Origin: Lachnospiraceae bacterium
Lineage (GTDB): Bacteria; Bacillota; Clostridia; Lachnospirales; Lachnospiraceae
DNA: 64,000 nucleotides
Reading direction: 5' to 3'
NCBI GenBank assembly: GCA_029225065.1
Contig: JAQXVT010000029.1
Location: 39,405 to 103,404 of the forward strand
Shown piece after piece: positions 17,043 to 25,366 of this stretch. The notes beneath the pieces are model-generated. The model saw only the letters and a program-made list of their open reading frames with translations. It did not search any database and was not told the DNA's origin. A program made the translations under genes and the position numbers. The first letter of the stretch is position 1; every line of letters begins with the position of its first letter.

Positions 17043-17199
17043 GTTTGCGCCCTCCCATTTCCTTATGTTCGTATTATATCAAAAGTGTTCGTAAATATCA
17101 ATATATTTTACGAATATGTTTGTAAATATAAAAATAACTTTCTCGAACATAAAAATACACGCTATTTTGCGTGTTTGTAAAGGTGTACTCTTGCGAACA

Positions 17200-17238
17200 G
17201 ATAAAATAAGGAGCAGGCCGCGCACCCTGCTCCTTATT
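17200..17238 (-). terminator. Terminator of the secreted-protein operon of the element
   Basis: AATAAGGAGCAGG and CCTGCTCCTTATT form a 13-bp stem with an 8-base loop; on the minus strand it is followed by TTATC after the stem's own T-rich end. Confidence 0.8.
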
Positions 17239-17272
17239 CACTACAGTAAATTTCAATCTATTTTCATTTGAT

Positions 17273-18541
17273 TTACTCTTCTGTAAATTCGTGTAACGGC
17301 ATATTATTTTCATCATATAAGACAATCATCATAGCTGGGCCATTTCCAGACGCTCCACATAACAAATAATATCCATCGTGATCTAATGATTTAACTTTAT
17401 ACTTATTTTCCGCTTTTGCGGGCGCCACTGTACGAATCAGTTCTCCATTTTCTATTCTCCAACTTCCATTAATTTCAGGCCAATTTGGATTTATTTCCTC
17501 CCTTGTGCGATAACTGTCATCTGTTCCAAAACGTCCAAGCTGTTTTGTATTACCATCTGCGTCATATTCATAAAGATCTCCTGCACCTGGCGTTCCAGCT
17601 AATACAGGATTAACCAGATAATATCTAAACCTACAGGGGAAAATAGCTGATAACTCTTCTTCTGTTAAATCCTCAAATTCATCTGCATGACCATTAAAAT
17701 AATAATATCCGCTTTCATAATTATTATCTGCATCTGCATGATTCACATAAGCTGCGATAAAATCAGTTTTGGATTTTATAACACTTTCTGCTTTTTCCAG
17801 ATGCGCATCCGCTTTCTGATCTTTAAATCTTTGTTCTTGCCCCTCTGCATCTAAAGGTTTTTCCAAATTATTTTCATCAATAATTTTTTGAAAATTTCCT
17901 GCTTCTAAAGTAAATTTATACTTTGAAGAACCTATTTCAACAATACAACGAACATCATTTCCTTCATATAAATCTTTTAACAGTAATTCTCCATTTCTTT
18001 CAAAACCAGTTACACCCATTATTACTGGATTTACTAAAAGATCGCTGTTATCTTCATTTCCTATTAAAATATACTCTTCGACATCCTCACCAACTTTTGT
18101 CTTCAGAATCATATTATCCGATTTCAAATGTGTAGCAGGCGTTTTATCATATTCTAATAGTCTGAATTGTACATTATATGCAGAAGTAGGATATGTAAGA
18201 GTATTCCTAATTAAAGTAGCATTATCAGATATAAAATCGCTGCTATATGCAGGAACGCCCATTGTAATAGATGCCACTACTGTCAAATTACTCTCAGCCG
18301 TCGCCGTGTTGCTGAAAGTTCCCGATACGACCGATCTTATAGCAGATTCACCTGTAGCATCTCCAAATTCATCAACCACCTCTGTATTTTCCCAGCTTCC
18401 GACACTGTCATCCTCTAAACCAGAAATATTTGCTTCTGCATAAGCCTTTTCTACATTCAACGTAAAAACAGTAGAAAAAGCGACCGTTCCAATAAGCATT
18501 GTTGAAAAAAGCGTTTTAAATATATTTGTGCATTTTTTCAT
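17273..18541 (-). CDS. Secreted protein of unknown function carried by the element
   Basis: A 422-residue protein with a clear signal peptide (MKKCTNIFKTLFSTMLIGTV... ending AYA-EA near residue 37) and no further membrane helix or sortase motif, so it is released or loosely wall-bound. The mature part is acidic and beta-rich in appearance. It repeats the phrase LVNPV (SDLLVNPVIMGVTG and YYLVNPVLAGTPG), hinting at an internal duplication. No catalytic motif or known domain is recognised. It is the only exported product of the element and sits downstream of two small regulators, so it is the likely cargo. Confidence 0.8.
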   Translation of the reverse strand: MKKCTNIFKTLFSTMLIGTVAFSTVFTLNVEKAYAEANISGLEDDSVGSWENTEVVDEFGDATGESAIRSVVSGTFSNTATAESNLTVVASITMGVPAYSSDFISDNATLIRNTLTYPTSAYNVQFRLLEYDKTPATHLKSDNMILKTKVGEDVEEYILIGNEDNSDLLVNPVIMGVTGFERNGELLLKDLYEGNDVRCIVEIGSSKYKFTLEAGNFQKIIDENNLEKPLDAEGQEQRFKDQKADAHLEKAESVIKSKTDFIAAYVNHADADNNYESGYYYFNGHADEFEDLTEEELSAIFPCRFRYYLVNPVLAGTPGAGDLYEYDADGNTKQLGRFGTDDSYRTREEINPNWPEINGSWRIENGELIRTVAPAKAENKYKVKSLDHDGYYLLCGASGNGPAMMIVLYDENNMPLHEFTEE

Positions 18542-18595
18542 TATCCATCCTCCCGCAATCCTCTATTCGTTTTTTTCATTGCATTCATTTCTTTT

Positions 18596-18787
18596 TCAAA
18601 CATTATCTTGCATTAAATTATTAACCGCCAGTCTCACATTCAGCGGTACACCTTTCATCTGTATGTATTTCGATACAGTGCTTGCACTACGTCCAATAGC
18701 ACGCGCAACGGCGGCATAATTACCAAGCTGCGCATATAAACGGTACATTTGAACGATTTCCTGCGGTGTTACACGCGGCGCGCCCAT
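18596..18787 (-). CDS. Small helix-turn-helix DNA-binding protein
   Basis: A 63-residue protein. VTPQEIVQMYRLYAQLGNYAAVARAIGRSASTVSKYIQMKG is a clear helix-turn-helix of the resolvase/sigma-70 region 4 type and makes up most of the protein. Its ATG overlaps the stop of the preceding gene by one base (TAATG), indicating translational coupling. It probably regulates genes of the element or organises its DNA. Confidence 0.75.
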   Translation of the reverse strand: MGAPRVTPQEIVQMYRLYAQLGNYAAVARAIGRSASTVSKYIQMKGVPLNVRLAVNNLMQDNV

Positions 18788-19086
18788 TACTTTTTATCAA
18801 TAGTCGCAGTGTCAGCAGAAATATTACTTTCGCTAGTTGCAACTGACTCAGCGGCACCATTCGATTTTCTGGCACGTGTAGTGGTCTTTGCATTTGACTG
18901 TGTCAGTAAACGGTTATCCGTATCATTCATTGCAATTTCAAATGACTTTTTAATACGGTCGATTGCTTTCACTGGTTTTGCACCATATTTTTCCAGTTTT
19001 TCGTTTTCCTCCATAATTTTCTTGAAAAAATTGTCTGGAATAATAACAATGTCTCTGTCAAGATCAATAGTCACACGCATTTTCAT
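18787..19086 (-). CDS. Element-encoded protein of unknown function, coupled to the HTH gene
   Basis: A 99-residue protein starting at ATG 19086 behind AAGGAGGAAATG. The first half is ordered (MRVTIDLDRDIVIIPDNFFKKIMEENEKLEKYG) and resembles the beta-strand plus helix of small plasmid partition or antitoxin-like proteins, but the family is not recognised. The second half is a Ser/Thr/Ala-rich tail. It lies directly beside the putative origin and is transcribed away from it. Confidence 0.65.
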   Translation of the reverse strand: MKMRVTIDLDRDIVIIPDNFFKKIMEENEKLEKYGAKPVKAIDRIKKSFEIAMNDTDNRLLTQSNAKTTTRARKSNGAAESVATSESNISADTATIDKK

Positions 19087-19138
19087 TTCCTCCTTAGAAT
19101 AATATTTTATGTATTTTGCATAAAATTTGCACTTTTAA

Positions 19139-19400
19139 TTATATATATATATATATTCTGTCAATATGCAGTATGCATAGTATTTAATATTATCAAAAAT
19201 CATCTTAATAAAGCTTATTTCTTTTCTCATTTTTGTTATTTCGTTGTAATAAGGTTTATTTCAATGAAATAAGCCTATATCATATCTTATTTTTATCTAT
19301 TTAGCGCGATTAGGCTTAAATAAGGCTTATTTTACGATAACGGCAAATAAAAATACCTTTTCGTGTCGCGGTTATCCACGCATAAGCCGCGTCACGCATA
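19139..19400. other. Putative replication origin of the element: iterons, DnaA box, AT-rich tract
   Basis: Four related copies of AATAAGGCTTATTTC lie at about 19207, 19248, 19265 (inverted) and 19320. A DnaA-box-like TTATCCACG is at 19372-19380 (8 of 9 bases), with a (TA)n tract at 19139-19157 and a GC-rich GGGGCGGGGGG block near 19424. This sits between divergent gene sets, upstream of the winged-helix replication-type gene. The combination is typical of iteron origins; function is inferred. Confidence 0.5.
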
Positions 19401-19563
19401 AAAATAATATTTTTCCCGAAATAGGGGCGGGGGGTGGCAGCAGGTTTATTGTATTCTCCTGCCAAGTTAAAACGCCCTTTATTTTATTCAAATAAAAAAT
19501 TTTGTTATAATATGTTCATAAGAAAAAGAAATTTCTTAAATCTAAAAGAAAGGGGGATACCGT

Positions 19564-19815
19564 ATGTTTGGTGACAACGGATTTACTTATCAATTTGCTG
19601 AATTTCTGAGAAAAGCAGGAGATGTAAATTTATCATATACATTCCAAAAGGAAATGATGAATCAGCAACTTTATAAGCAATTAGAGCATGAACAAATTGT
19701 CCACGAAGTAACCGAAGAAGTTTTATCACGTTTAAATACAGCAGTTGACACGCAAGAGATATTTAACAAAATAGATGGACTAAACGACAAAATAAACAGT
19801 TTAGAACGTAAATAA
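19564..19815 (+). CDS. Small coiled-coil protein of the element
   Basis: An 83-residue protein starting at ATG 19564 behind AGAAAGGGGGATACCGT. It is mostly helical and charged; the C-terminus (IFNKIDGLNDKINSLERK) looks like a coiled coil. A TATAAT box is visible at 19506-19511. It is the first gene of a three-gene plus-strand operon with the replication-type protein. No family is recognised. Confidence 0.65.
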   Translation: MFGDNGFTYQFAEFLRKAGDVNLSYTFQKEMMNQQLYKQLEHEQIVHEVTEEVLSRLNTAVDTQEIFNKIDGLNDKINSLERK

Positions 19816-19873
19816 GAATACACTGGCGGGCGGTTCTGCCGCCCTGCCATTCCAATAGAAAAGAGGTTTATAT

Positions 19874-20377
19874 ATGCCTTATACAGTACCTAATCAGCGT
19901 ACCGTATTCATTCATAGAAACATGCTTTTAAATGATTTCTTAGGAATACAAAACGCAAACTGGCAAGCTGCGGCGCGCGACTTAGGCGCACACGCGCTCA
20001 TGCTTTATTTATATCTTGCGTCTAATGCTAATAATTATGAGTTTGCGCTCTCACCTGCTGCCATAAGGCAGGCAATAGGAATGCCTGCGTCTACTTATCG
20101 CGACCAATTTGTAAAACTGGTAGATAAAGGGTATCTTGTGCAGCGCAAGGAAAGTAATATCTATGATTTCTATGAAATACCACAACGCGTCACGCATACA
20201 GAGCCAATAGAAACGATTGACGGCTTAGACTTTACGGCTGACGCTTATGGAACGCCGCAAACCGTAAATAACGAAGCGGGAAAGGATATAGAAATAAATA
20301 TAAATAAAACAGATACTATAAATATTAGCGGCGTGGAGAAACAAGTTTCTCCTACGCCGATACAATTCAATTTTTAA
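19874..20377 (+). CDS. Winged-helix replication-type protein
   Basis: A 167-residue protein starting at ATG 19874 behind AAAAGAGGTTTATAT. Residues 25-110 (LGAHALMLYLYLASNANNYEFALSPAAIRQAIGMPASTYRDQFVKLVDKGYLVQ, then SNIYDFYEIP) form a winged helix. It is like those in plasmid replication initiators and DnaD-type proteins of Firmicutes. The C-terminal 50 residues are polar and probably disordered. Position next to iteron-like repeats supports a role in replication or copy control of the excised circle. It could alternatively be a transcriptional regulator. Confidence 0.65.
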   Translation: MPYTVPNQRTVFIHRNMLLNDFLGIQNANWQAAARDLGAHALMLYLYLASNANNYEFALSPAAIRQAIGMPASTYRDQFVKLVDKGYLVQRKESNIYDFYEIPQRVTHTEPIETIDGLDFTADAYGTPQTVNNEAGKDIEININKTDTINISGVEKQVSPTPIQFNF

Positions 20378-20392
20378 AGGGGAGAACTCACT

Positions 20393-20587
20393 ATGACAGA
20401 AAAAGAAATGTTAGGAACTTTACAACTTGTTTGGGATAATATGGGCTTACAAATGCAAGATAGAGAAGTATGCGGAGAAATGCTTGTACTTCTGGATAAT
20501 ATGTATCATCTTTTACATGACGATTTACAGTGTCCTTATCCTGTGCGTAAATATGAGATAAATGAGGGTGGAGTATTTGATTTCTAA
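20393..20587 (+). CDS. Small acidic protein of the element, unknown function
   Basis: A 64-residue protein starting at ATG 20393 behind AAAGGGGAGAACTCACT, 15 bases after the previous stop, so it is co-transcribed with the winged-helix gene. It is helical and acidic with two Cys and no motif recognised. Confidence 0.6.
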   Translation: MTEKEMLGTLQLVWDNMGLQMQDREVCGEMLVLLDNMYHLLHDDLQCPYPVRKYEINEGGVFDF

Positions 20588-20599
20588 TAGCTTTAAAAT

Positions 20600-20630
20600 A
20601 AGCGGGAAGCCTTGCGCGTCCCGCTTTTCC
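20600..20630 (+). terminator. Terminator of the element's plus-strand operon
   Basis: AAGCGGGA / TCCCGCTT stem with an 11-base loop followed by TTCCTTT. Confidence 0.8.
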
Positions 20631-20703
20631 TTTGTATAGATAAAATATCCGTCTGCTGCTGCCGCGTGCCGTAAATAGCCGTTTCATGCGTCACACGCTT
20701 ATT

Positions 20704-21915
20704 TTATATAGCGTTTAAATTTCTTACAAGAATATCAATTCCAGACTTTGAAACTGCAAGATAATAACGCTCTGTGACTTTTCCGCTTGCGTGTCCCATC
20801 TGATTACAAAGAATGTGTGTAGGTGTATTTAACTCTGCAAGCCGCGTGCCGTATGTATGGCGCAGATAGTGATATTTAAAGTCTATTTTTAATGCTGTTT
20901 TGATTGTTCGGCTGTGATATTTCATAGAATTTACAGTCTGTATTTTTCCGTTCGATAAACTGTTTACTAATTCTAAAGATGAAATTTTGTTACCGTCAAC
21001 ATCATAAATATAAGTGCAATTTTGCGCCCGCTGCGCCTTTAAATCAACCTCATGCGCTTTTGTTTCTGCCGCAAGTCTTACAAAATAGTCTTTTAGCTTC
21101 TGGCTCATATATATTACACGCCGCGCGTTGCGCGTTTTCAGCGGTACAAGTTTAATCAAGCCATCTTGATACTGCATTTGTCGGTCTATAGTTATTCTGC
21201 CGTTCTCAATATCAACATTTTCCCATTTCAAGCCGTAACACTCATTGATACGCAAGCCACAGCACTTTCCCAACAGATAAGCGGTTTCTGCATTTGTGCC
21301 TTGAAAATAAGTGTCAAGGCGTTCTGTTTCTTCTTTGCTGAATGCTACAATTTCGGTATCTTCATCAATCTTCATTTTCGGCATACGAATCCGAACATCT
21401 TTGTTTACACATAATTTGTTATATACATCTACGTCTAAATAATTGCGGGAATACGCCTGTCCGAATATCAGATAGAACATTTTCAAAAAACCCTCTACAT
21501 ACTTATAAGCGCGTCCCTCGTTGTAATACAGAAAAGAAAGATAGTCATTTACTTCCGCAACAGAAATGCTGTCAACATAGCGCGAACCAAATTTTTCTTC
21601 AAGATGATTTTTCCATAAGCTGTTTTGTTTCTTTATCGTGGAATATGCTTTTCCGCTGCGCCCCTGTTCGCAATATTCCATGTAAACCTCTCCAAAAGTC
21701 ATGCGGTGTTCTGGCTTCTGGTTCAGACTTGCTTCAAAACGCATTTCTGCAATCGCTTTTGCCTGTGCTGCTGCCCGCTTTGTTTTCAAAGGGTTTCCCG
21801 CTTCATCTTTTGAGCCTTTGCGATTTACTCTTTTCCCATCAACTGTTTTTGTGAAACGATAGCACCAGTTTCCGTTTGGTAATTGAGATATTCCTAAATC
21901 CTGTGTTTTTGTCAT
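20704..21915 (-). CDS. int: Tyrosine recombinase (integrase) of the element
   Basis: A 403-residue phage-type integrase. It has an N-terminal arm-binding region (1-65), a SAM-like core-binding domain (70-165) and a catalytic domain with Arg222 (CGLRINE), His349/Arg352 (YHYLRHTYGTRLAE), His375 (MGHAS) and Tyr384/385 (ERYYLAVS). All catalytic residues are present. It lies 143 bp inside attR and reads toward the element interior. It should recombine the 73-bp rubrerythrin 3'-end site; specificity is inferred from the att structure. Confidence 0.94.
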   Translation of the reverse strand: MTKTQDLGISQLPNGNWCYRFTKTVDGKRVNRKGSKDEAGNPLKTKRAAAQAKAIAEMRFEASLNQKPEHRMTFGEVYMEYCEQGRSGKAYSTIKKQNSLWKNHLEEKFGSRYVDSISVAEVNDYLSFLYYNEGRAYKYVEGFLKMFYLIFGQAYSRNYLDVDVYNKLCVNKDVRIRMPKMKIDEDTEIVAFSKEETERLDTYFQGTNAETAYLLGKCCGLRINECYGLKWENVDIENGRITIDRQMQYQDGLIKLVPLKTRNARRVIYMSQKLKDYFVRLAAETKAHEVDLKAQRAQNCTYIYDVDGNKISSLELVNSLSNGKIQTVNSMKYHSRTIKTALKIDFKYHYLRHTYGTRLAELNTPTHILCNQMGHASGKVTERYYLAVSKSGIDILVRNLNAI

Positions 21916-22050
21916 TTTTGTCGCCCTTTCCTGTGTTCTGGGGACACATTTTTTAGGATTTTTCTTTTACTTTTGGAGACACCTGTGTTTCTTATAAAAG
22001 ATAAGAAATCCTTTATAATACAAAGGTTTTGAAGTCACGAGCGAAGCGAA

Positions 22051-22128
22051 ATGACTTATGAAATGGCTCGTGACGAGGCTAGACACGGAAGAGCATTCGA
22101 GGGACTGCTTAAGAGATACTTCGGCTAA
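22051..22128 (+). pseudogene. Displaced 3' end of the rubrerythrin gene
   Basis: The original host end of the gene, cut off by insertion. It can still be read as a 25-codon frame from ATG 22051 ending in KRYFG and stop, identical in its last 23 residues to rubrerythrin. Confidence 0.85.
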
Positions 22129-22130
22129 TC
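22058..22130 (+). repeat. attR: 73-bp direct repeat, right copy
   Basis: Identical to 16076-16148. Similarity continues at about 80% through the adjacent terminator and stops immediately to the left. Confidence 0.92.
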
Positions 22131-22161
22131 AGAAAATTTCATAAAATAAGGACTTTAACGA

Positions 22162-22196
22162 GAGGGAATCACGGGAGTGGTTCCCTCATTTTTTAT
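22162..22196 (+). terminator. Original terminator of the rubrerythrin locus
   Basis: GAGGGAATCAC-GGGA-GTGGTTCCCTC followed by ATTTTTT, a diverged version of the stem-loop at 16179-16212. It also lies at the 3' end of the convergent LysR gene. Confidence 0.85.
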
Positions 22197-22199
22197 TTC

Positions 22200-23129
22200 C
22201 TACTGTTTATTATCCAATGCTTTATGAAGGGATGAGATGAACAACTGAGCAATTTTCGGCAAATAGGTATCTTTTTTATAAACTGCTGCCAGTGGCCAGT
22301 GAAAATCCGGGTCATCCACCATAAAGAATGTGACCAGCCCAGGATGGCTGCATACCTTTGCCCCTTCTGCAGGTACAAAAGCACAGGCAACATTTCTGGC
22401 CACCAGATTAATGGCAGTGGTAAGGTTTCCCGTATCCATTAATATCTGTGGTTCCAATTGATTTCTGCTAAGAAAATATTCGATTTCGTAGGTAAGATTC
22501 TGTCCCGGTTTCGTAATAATAAGCGGAAGCTGCGTTAGAATATCAATGGGTGCAATTGGATAAAAATTATGATACTTACAGTTCTGTAACAATTCTTGAA
22601 TGGCGGGATGTGTGGTAGGGGCCGCAAGAAGAATAGGTTCTTCTATGATTTTTTCACAGGTAAGTTTCCCATAATTCAGATTATGAGGAAGGTTCATGAC
22701 CGCCAGGTCTATGTTGTCATGAAGAAGAGCTGCTTCCAGCTGATTGGAACGGCCTTCAAACAATTCTATTTCAATGCCAGGATATTTTTCATGGAATTCC
22801 GGATAAACCTCAGGAAGAAGGCAGGCTCCGCGCCAAAGAGCAATCCCAAGGCGAAGACGACCACAAATATCATTTTTAATATCATGAAATTCTTTCAGCA
22901 GTTCTTTATCCATTTTCTGAAGCTGTAATACATGGCGGTAATAACGCTCCCCGGTAAAAGTAAGCTTTAAAGGAGAGGTACTCCTGTCAAACAATTCAAC
23001 CCCAAGGCTTTTTTCAAGGCGTTTTAAATACTGGCTAAGTGCCGGTTGAGTCGTGTACAGTATCTGCGCAGCTTTTGTCAGATTTCCTACTTCAGCGATA
23101 GTTAGGAAATATTCATAATTATGATTCAT
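22200..23129 (-). CDS. LysR-family transcriptional regulator
   Basis: A 309-residue protein. The winged helix-turn-helix is N-terminal (YFLTIAEVGNLTKAAQILYTTQPALSQYLKRLEKSLGVELFDR). The co-inducer domain (90-300) is of CysB/CbbR type. ATG at 23129 is chosen because AGAGGTGCTT precedes it at normal spacing. It is divergent from the SLC13 remnant and dehydrogenase gene and presumably once controlled them in response to a carboxylic acid. No damage is visible in the regulator itself. Confidence 0.9.
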   Translation of the reverse strand: MNHNYEYFLTIAEVGNLTKAAQILYTTQPALSQYLKRLEKSLGVELFDRSTSPLKLTFTGERYYRHVLQLQKMDKELLKEFHDIKNDICGRLRLGIALWRGACLLPEVYPEFHEKYPGIEIELFEGRSNQLEAALLHDNIDLAVMNLPHNLNYGKLTCEKIIEEPILLAAPTTHPAIQELLQNCKYHNFYPIAPIDILTQLPLIITKPGQNLTYEIEYFLSRNQLEPQILMDTGNLTTAINLVARNVACAFVPAEGAKVCSHPGLVTFFMVDDPDFHWPLAAVYKKDTYLPKIAQLFISSLHKALDNKQ

Positions 23130-23292
23130 AAGCACCTCTTTTAACTATAACAAAAATATTATACTTTTTATCTTATTATTCTAATTTGCTTTTGTCAATG
23201 AATGTGAGTAAAATAAAAAACACAGTAAGGATGCGCATAAATCTTACAAAAGCAAAAGAAAATCATAAAATAAATTTATAGGGAGGTATGTG

Positions 23293-23571
23293 ATGAATCC
23301 TGCGATTATTACATTAATTGTATTAGGTATCATGGTTATACTTTTTGTCACAAATAAGTTTCCACTGGGACTCAATCCGGTAGCAATCGGTGTAGCTATT
23401 TGTGTCGCAGCCTCAGCACCATTTTTAACTCCGGTTGGTTCCGGAACAAATACTCTGATTATCAAACCGGGCAATTTGGGATTTCGTGATTTCTTTGTTC
23501 CAGGTATAGGTCTTACGCTGGTAACATTGATCGGTTCGTTGATTTTGATACCAATATTTTGGCCATTGTAA
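23293..23571 (+). pseudogene. SLC13-family carboxylate transporter with a large in-frame internal deletion
   Basis: A 92-residue frame behind GGGAGGTATGT. The first 33 residues (NPAIITLIVLGIMVILFVTNKFPLGLNPVAI) are the start of a SLC13/DASS transporter, normally 400-480 residues. The remainder (APFLTPVGSGTNTLIIKPGN, FRDFFVPGIGLTLVTLIG, ending IPIFWPL) is the C-terminal end of the same family, including the second SNT-like motif. About 330 residues between are missing without a frameshift. It cannot be a working transporter. Confidence 0.75.
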
Positions 23572-23585
23572 AAAGGAGATCAGAC

Positions 23586-24413
23586 ATGAAAGCAGTAGTC
23601 GTAGATAAAGATTATGGCAGTGTAACTGCCAAAGAACTGGAAACAGTAAAAGAGGCCTATGCAAAGGCTGGTATTGAACTGGAGCTGTGCCATTTTACCA
23701 CGGAGGAAGAGATTATCGCGGGATGCCAGGGAGCTATAGCCATTCTTGGAACGGGAAATCCGCCAGTCACACGAAAGGTAATCGAGGCACTTCCGGATCT
23801 GAAATTTGTTCAGCGCTTTGGCGTTGGCGTGAATTCCATTGATCTGGATGCAGCAGCAGAACATGGCGTTATCGTGCTGAATCTTCCGGGATTCTGCGCA
23901 AAGGAACTGGCAGATCTTGCCTGTGCCATGATTATGGGCTTGATCAGAAACACCAATTATTATGATAAAGAAATTCGGAAAGGGAACTGGCCAAAATGTC
24001 AGTATCTGCTTCCACCTGACGTAAGAGACCTGACGCTGGGGCTGTATGGATTCGGCGCTGCCGGAAGATATCTGCATGACATTTTTCACGGTGGCTTTGG
24101 CACCAAAATTATTTCCTGCGATCCCTATGTATCGGATGCAGTCAAGGCACAGTATCCACATGTAGAGTTTGTTACATTTGATGAAATGATTGAGAAAAGT
24201 GATATTATTTCCGTTCATGTAAATCTGACACCGGAGACCACGCACGTTTTCAATAAGGAAACATTCCGTAAGATGAAAAATACTGCCATGATCATCAATA
24301 CATCCCGTGGACCGGTTATTAATCAGAAAGATCTTGCATGGGCACTTGAAAACGGCGAGATTCTTTATGCCCGCATTTCACACATTTTTTGCTCATACTT
24401 TTCTCCTCTATAA
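23586..24413 (+). pseudogene. D-isomer 2-hydroxyacid dehydrogenase, truncated at the C-terminus
   Basis: It starts at ATG 23586 behind AAAAAGGAGATCAGAC, 14 bases after the transporter remnant. The N-terminal catalytic part (LPDLKFVQRFGVGVNSIDLDAAAEHGV) and the Rossmann NAD site (LTLGLYGFGAAGRYLHDIF) are intact, as is the active-site Arg region (INTSRGPVIN). Homology stops at WALENGEI near 24370. The following residues are unrelated and end at 24413. The segment with the catalytic Glu and His (about 45-60 residues) is missing, so the enzyme should be inactive. The stop lies 6 bases inside the convergent kinase gene. Confidence 0.75.
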
Positions 24414-25112
24414 GACCTCCATCAGATGAAGTATATTTTTGTATCTTTTCTCCGGGTTTACCATCGTACAACGCTGCACAATCCGGCCCATCCTGCCCTT
24501 CGCAAGCTTCCTGGACGGATGCTCACCCGTCAGCATGATATTGAGCAGCACACCGACCGCATAAATATCGGCACGTCCGTCCGACTGAGACATCCCATAC
24601 TGTTCCGGCGCTGCAAATCCGGTCGTTCCAAGGATTTGCGTATCCTTCTGCACTTCATTTTTGTAGACTCTTGCAGCATCGAAATCGATCAGGACCGCCT
24701 CGTCTCCCCGCAGGATCACGTTGTCAGGCTTAACATCCCGATGTACCATGCCCATTGAATGAAGCACCCACAGTGCGCTGCACAGCTGCCTTGTGATCTG
24801 CTTTGCCTGCGCTGCACTTAACAGGCCTCCCTCCAGGATTTCTCCAAGCGTATCGCCCAGTATGTATTCTTCAAGCACAACGGTCTGCCCGTCTTTTTCT
24901 CCGACTTCCATGATCTGCGGCAGATTCCGGCATGATACGCCAAGCAGCTGCTGATACACCTCACCGTTTCCGTAAAAATGCCGAAAAATATAGCGAGTAC
25001 CACTTTCTCTATGCCGTACAAGAGAAACCTGGCCCCGCTCGCTTTTCTTGATCAGCGCAATCGTATCGTACTTTCTGCGAACCGCCTCCAAAAGGTCTTC
25101 ATAAATCTCCAT
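24408..25112 (-). CDS. Short Ser/Thr protein kinase (atypical)
   Basis: A 234-residue cytoplasmic kinase domain without membrane or PASTA part. Catalytic loop HRDVKPDN and APEQYGMSQSDGRADIYAVG are canonical. The Mg-binding motif is DFD instead of DFG (LIDFDAAR), and the usual ATP-binding Lys position reads YIFRHF with Arg. The Gly-rich loop is degenerate (KSERGQVSLV). ATG at 25112 with AAGG nine bases before is chosen; an upstream in-frame start at 25175 has no site. It is divergent from an XRE-type regulator, which may be its partner or substrate. Confidence 0.82.
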   Translation of the reverse strand: MEIYEDLLEAVRRKYDTIALIKKSERGQVSLVRHRESGTRYIFRHFYGNGEVYQQLLGVSCRNLPQIMEVGEKDGQTVVLEEYILGDTLGEILEGGLLSAAQAKQITRQLCSALWVLHSMGMVHRDVKPDNVILRGDEAVLIDFDAARVYKNEVQKDTQILGTTGFAAPEQYGMSQSDGRADIYAVGVLLNIMLTGEHPSRKLAKGRMGRIVQRCTMVNPEKRYKNILHLMEVL

Positions 25113-25296
25113 GTTTTCTAACCTTACCATCAGAGCGTGTTTGAAAAATACTTTGCGGATGATTTTTTCATACACGCTATGCCCTATGCATATTGTTTTT
25201 TTGAATTATTTATAGTTTAATAGAAATAATATGGATTTGTATATCCACCTCGACATGATTGTAGCATACCAGTTATAAATAATCAAATTTGAATGC

Positions 25297-25327
25297 AGTC
25301 GCGAAGTGGATTGCGAATGTCAGCTCT
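25297..25327 (+). repeat. Dispersed intergenic repeat, family 1 (copy D)
   Basis: Reads GTCGCGAAGTGGATTGCGAA followed by TGTCAGCTCTA. It lies upstream of the XRE regulator gene. Confidence 0.65.
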
Positions 25328-25366
25328 AATTATAATAAATAATAAAACTTTATCAGGATGTAATAT

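Larger units (their letters stand above)
16076..22130. mobile_element. Integrated 6-kb element at the 3' end of the rubrerythrin gene
   Basis: A 73-bp sequence at 16076-16148 (rubrerythrin codons plus stop) recurs perfectly at 22058-22130, giving attL and attR and a unit of 5982 bp. Inside lie a tyrosine integrase next to attR, a serine recombinase, small regulators, a winged-helix replication-type protein, an iteron/DnaA-box region and one secreted protein. The interior is visibly more AT-rich than the flanks. No relaxase, coupling protein or phage structural gene is seen. It therefore resembles an integrative plasmid, mobilizable island or satellite. Terminator sequence just beyond each repeat copy is about 80% similar, so the element replaced both the gene's end and its terminator. 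Confidence 0.88.

Noticed and set aside
16076..22130. Interpretation of the element as a prophage or a conjugative transposon
   Set aside because: No capsid, portal, terminase, lysis, relaxase, coupling or mating-pair genes are present.
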